NCBI GenBank assembly: GCA_004193205.1
Contig: RZUM01000002.1
Location: forward strand, 434,001-498,000
Source of the DNA: Gordonia sediminis
GTDB lineage: Bacteria > Actinomycetota > Actinomycetes > Mycobacteriales > Mycobacteriaceae
Direction of reading: 5' to 3'
Length of the DNA: 64,000 nucleotides
The notes beneath the pieces are model-generated. The model was not told the origin of the DNA, did not search any database, and saw nothing but the letters and a program-made list of their open reading frames with translations. Each line of letters begins with the position of its first letter. Within the stretch, counting starts at the first letter, position 1. Position numbers and translations under genes: made by a program. Positions 62,118 to 64,000 of this stretch are shown piece after piece.

Positions 62118-62996
62118 TCAGGAAGCCGAAGAACCCGTTCGATCGGCGATCCACGCGACCAGATCCGCGATCACCTGCTCACGGTTGGTCTCGTTGAGAA
62201 TCTCATGGCGCGCGTCGGGGTACACCCGCGTAGTGATGTCGGTGACGCCTGCTGCCTGCAACCGATGCACCAACGGATTGAACAGGGCCAGTCCACCATT
62301 TACCGGATCCTTGTCGCCGACGGCGAGATAGAACGGTAGGTCGGAGCGAAGGCCGTTGACGAGGTCGGCGTCGGCCAGTGCACGCGAGCCGATGAACATG
62401 CCCCGTGCGGCTCCGGTGTCGAGACCGAATCCGCACAGCGGGTCGGCAATATAGGCGTCGACCATGGCGTCATCACGGCTCAACCAGTCATAGTCGGTGC
62501 GCGGTGGCTGGAAGCCGGCGTTGAACATCGCCAGATCGAGCGGTGCATCGAGGTCGAGGGCCGGCTCGAGCAGGTCGAGCGCCGCGGTCCCGGTCAGTGC
62601 GACCGCATCGTGAATACCACTGTCTTTCAACAGGTATTGCTGGGATGCGAAAGAACCCATGCTGTGCCCGAGCAGCACCAGTTTGAGGTCGGGTTCGCGT
62701 TCGCGCACCAGACGCGCGAAGTCGCCGATGTCGTCGACGAGGTCCTGCCAGCCGTCGTCGCCGATCTCGCCCGGGGTGCCGGTACCGATGTTGCGACCAT
62801 GCCCGCGCTGGTCGTAGCCGTAGACGACGAGGCCCGCCGCGGTGAGGGCATCGACAACGTGCTGGTAACGGCCGAGGTGCTCACCCATGCCGTGCATGAG
62901 CTGTACGGCCGCAATCGGTTGAACCGCGGGCTCCCACTTCTGCGCGGCGAGGTCAACCCCGGCATGATCGGTGAAGGTGAACGTTGTGGTGGTCAC
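62118..62996 (-). CDS. alpha/beta hydrolase, monoacylglycerol lipase-like
   Basis: The 292-residue protein has the oxyanion motif QLMHGMGEHLGRYQHVVDAL, the nucleophile elbow LVLLGHSMGSFASQQYLL, an acid in AVGDKDPVNGG and the His in VYPDARHEILNE, the full triad of monoglyceride lipases and lysophospholipases (serine aminopeptidase S33 group). It releases fatty acid from monoacylglycerol or lysolipids. It is 36 bp downstream of plsB on the same strand, so both may act in glycerolipid turnover. Confidence 0.92.
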   Translation of the reverse strand: MTTTTFTFTDHAGVDLAAQKWEPAVQPIAAVQLMHGMGEHLGRYQHVVDALTAAGLVVYGYDQRGHGRNIGTGTPGEIGDDGWQDLVDDIGDFARLVREREPDLKLVLLGHSMGSFASQQYLLKDSGIHDAVALTGTAALDLLEPALDLDAPLDLAMFNAGFQPPRTDYDWLSRDDAMVDAYIADPLCGFGLDTGAARGMFIGSRALADADLVNGLRSDLPFYLAVGDKDPVNGGLALFNPLVHRLQAAGVTDITTRVYPDARHEILNETNREQVIADLVAWIADRTGSSAS

Positions 62997-63032
62997 GCTC
63001 AGTCACGTCCTTACTTGTTGATATCGATGGGT

Positions 63033-64000
63033 TCAAGCCGGCCGGCGGTTGATCGATCGGATCGCCTGCTTTGCGCACAGATCGTGCTCTCCCAACAGTC
63101 CGACCCTCCGACGCACGATCTTGATCTCGTCGTCGAAGTCGCGTCGTCGTTCGGCAAGATCGTCGCCGGGCGAATCGAACAATCCGCGGTGGCGGGCGAG
63201 TCGGATCGCGGTGCGGAACATCTCGGTCGACGTCGACTCCTCACTGACGTTCCGACGCTGCAGTGCCCACTGCCGGGAACGGACCAAACACCGCTCGATG
63301 AACCAACTTTCGTCGATGTCGGCAGTGTCTCCCAGATCAACGAGCTCAGACGCGACCACGGCGTACGCCTCAATGAACGGGCGGAGCACAAGCGGCGCGA
63401 GGAGCAGATCGGCACTCGCCAAAGATGCCGACGCGGTGTCACGGTCGATTCTCCCGAGCTGCGCTGCGCTGCCGCCCGAGAGAATCGCCAGCTCCCGCTG
63501 CAGCTCCTGGAGGAAGCCATCACGTCCGGAGAAGAAGAACTCGAACTTCAGCAGGTCGCGCAACCGTAGTGCGCAGTCGACGGCGCCCGGATCCGACTGC
63601 TCGGTCAGTGCTTGGAGGGCAACCTCGAGAATCGCACGCTCGACGAGCGCATGGATCGCACTGTTCCTATAGATCGCCGCGACCAGGTGCTGCGTCGGCT
63701 CGATCGACCACACGGTGGTGTCACCCTGAAAGTTCAGCAGCACGCCCGAACGAACCAGATCCTGCAGCGCACGCCGCACCGTCGAGCGGTCGGTCAGATT
63801 GGCCCCGCCGGCGGTGGGCCAGTTCCGGGCGGTCAGATAGTTCGCCAGCGGGTCGACGGTACTGATGACCTCGTCGAGTGTCAGCGCGCGGTCGGCCGCC
63901 AGCAGCGCGATGCATACCGCCGCGGTCGGGGTGATCGGCGTAGCGGTGTTGATGTTGTGCGACACCTCGACGGCGACCCGCTCGATCGCGGTGGACTCCG
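63033..64000 (-). CDS. plsB: glycerol-3-phosphate 1-O-acyltransferase, C-terminal part (runs off right edge)
   Basis: The minus-strand frame is open to the edge and ends at a stop at 63033. It contains AVEVSHNINTATPITPTAAV and CIALLAADRALTLDEVI, then a winged-helix-like LTDRSTVRRALQDLVRSGVL and a long helical tail with LRDLLKFEFFFSGRDGF. This resembles the C-terminal region of actinobacterial PlsB, beyond the acyltransferase domain, which lies outside the window. PlsB acylates glycerol 3-phosphate at sn-1 on the membrane. The identification rests on this C-terminal pattern only. Confidence 0.78.
   Translation of the reverse strand, partial: ESTAIERVAVEVSHNINTATPITPTAAVCIALLAADRALTLDEVISTVDPLANYLTARNWPTAGGANLTDRSTVRRALQDLVRSGVLLNFQGDTTVWSIEPTQHLVAAIYRNSAIHALVERAILEVALQALTEQSDPGAVDCALRLRDLLKFEFFFSGRDGFLQELQRELAILSGGSAAQLGRIDRDTASASLASADLLLAPLVLRPFIEAYAVVASELVDLGDTADIDESWFIERCLVRSRQWALQRRNVSEESTSTEMFRTAIRLARHRGLFDSPGDDLAERRRDFDDEIKIVRRRVGLLGEHDLCAKQAIRSINRRPA

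Overview
The window is high-GC DNA with tightly packed, often overlapping genes. It looks like chromosome of a mycolic-acid-group actinobacterium. Gordonia or a close relative (Rhodococcus, Mycobacterium group) is my inference from gene content and from the order acyltransferase, GNAT, etfA, etfB, methyltransferase, GH57, GT4, hexapeptide acyltransferase, PQQ-like lipoprotein, which matches the Mycobacterium tuberculosis Rv3026c to Rv3035 neighbourhood. No rRNA, tRNA or CRISPR was seen.

Region 1 (1-9.4 kb) is this conserved core: a possible ornithine-lipid-type acyltransferase pair, the electron transfer flavoprotein etfBA, and a methyltransferase / GH57 / GT4 alpha-glucan (methylglucose lipopolysaccharide type) operon. 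Region 2 (9.4-13.2 kb) is a small sugar operon (Gfo/Idh oxidoreductase, TIM-barrel isomerase, small DUF3263-like protein) divergent from a LacI regulator, with a clear LacI-type operator between them.

Region 3 (13.2-18.1 kb) is a scar. It holds an unknown 415-residue protein flanked by a direct repeat of the lacI 3' end, a stranded pyruvate kinase 3' end, and a metallo-beta-lactamase-fold hydrolase cut in two by an IS1634-family insertion sequence.

Region 4 (18.1-29.3 kb) is an accessory catabolic island. One operon encodes an SCP2-like protein, alpha/beta hydrolase, MFS transporter and aldehyde dehydrogenase. A divergent pair encodes a carboxymuconolactone-decarboxylase-like protein and a hydroxyisobutyrate-dehydrogenase-like enzyme. 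A GntR regulator and a translationally coupled trio follow (atypical enolase, CoA-transferase, MaoC-like hydratase), with a MarR gene and its palindromic operator next to it. Region 5 (29.4-32.6 kb) holds SDR genes, an XRE regulator and a decayed SDR pseudogene.

Region 6 (32.7-48.2 kb) is a polyol/sugar island: an 11-gene minus-strand operon (two FGGY kinases, DeoR regulator, PfkB kinase, Zn alcohol dehydrogenase, complete ABC importer, pyruvate kinase, mannitol dehydrogenase) divergent from two class II aldolases and a small coupled gene. It appears able to take a polyol from uptake to pyruvate with dedicated enzymes.

Region 7 (48.2-49.9 kb) has a WYL regulator and a DinB-like protein. Region 8 (50-61.9 kb) is the most striking. 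A PaaX-type regulator governs, by shared promoter motifs, an ATP-dependent radical 2-hydroxyacyl-CoA dehydratase / benzoyl-CoA-reductase-type system (two [4Fe-4S] subunits plus activase). It is surrounded by an acyl-CoA dehydrogenase, two Rossmann proteins, two near-duplicate acyl-CoA ligases in opposite orientation and an alpha-methylacyl-CoA-racemase-like protein. Such enzymes are normally found in anaerobes. The right edge holds a monoacylglycerol-lipase-like hydrolase and the C-terminal part of plsB.
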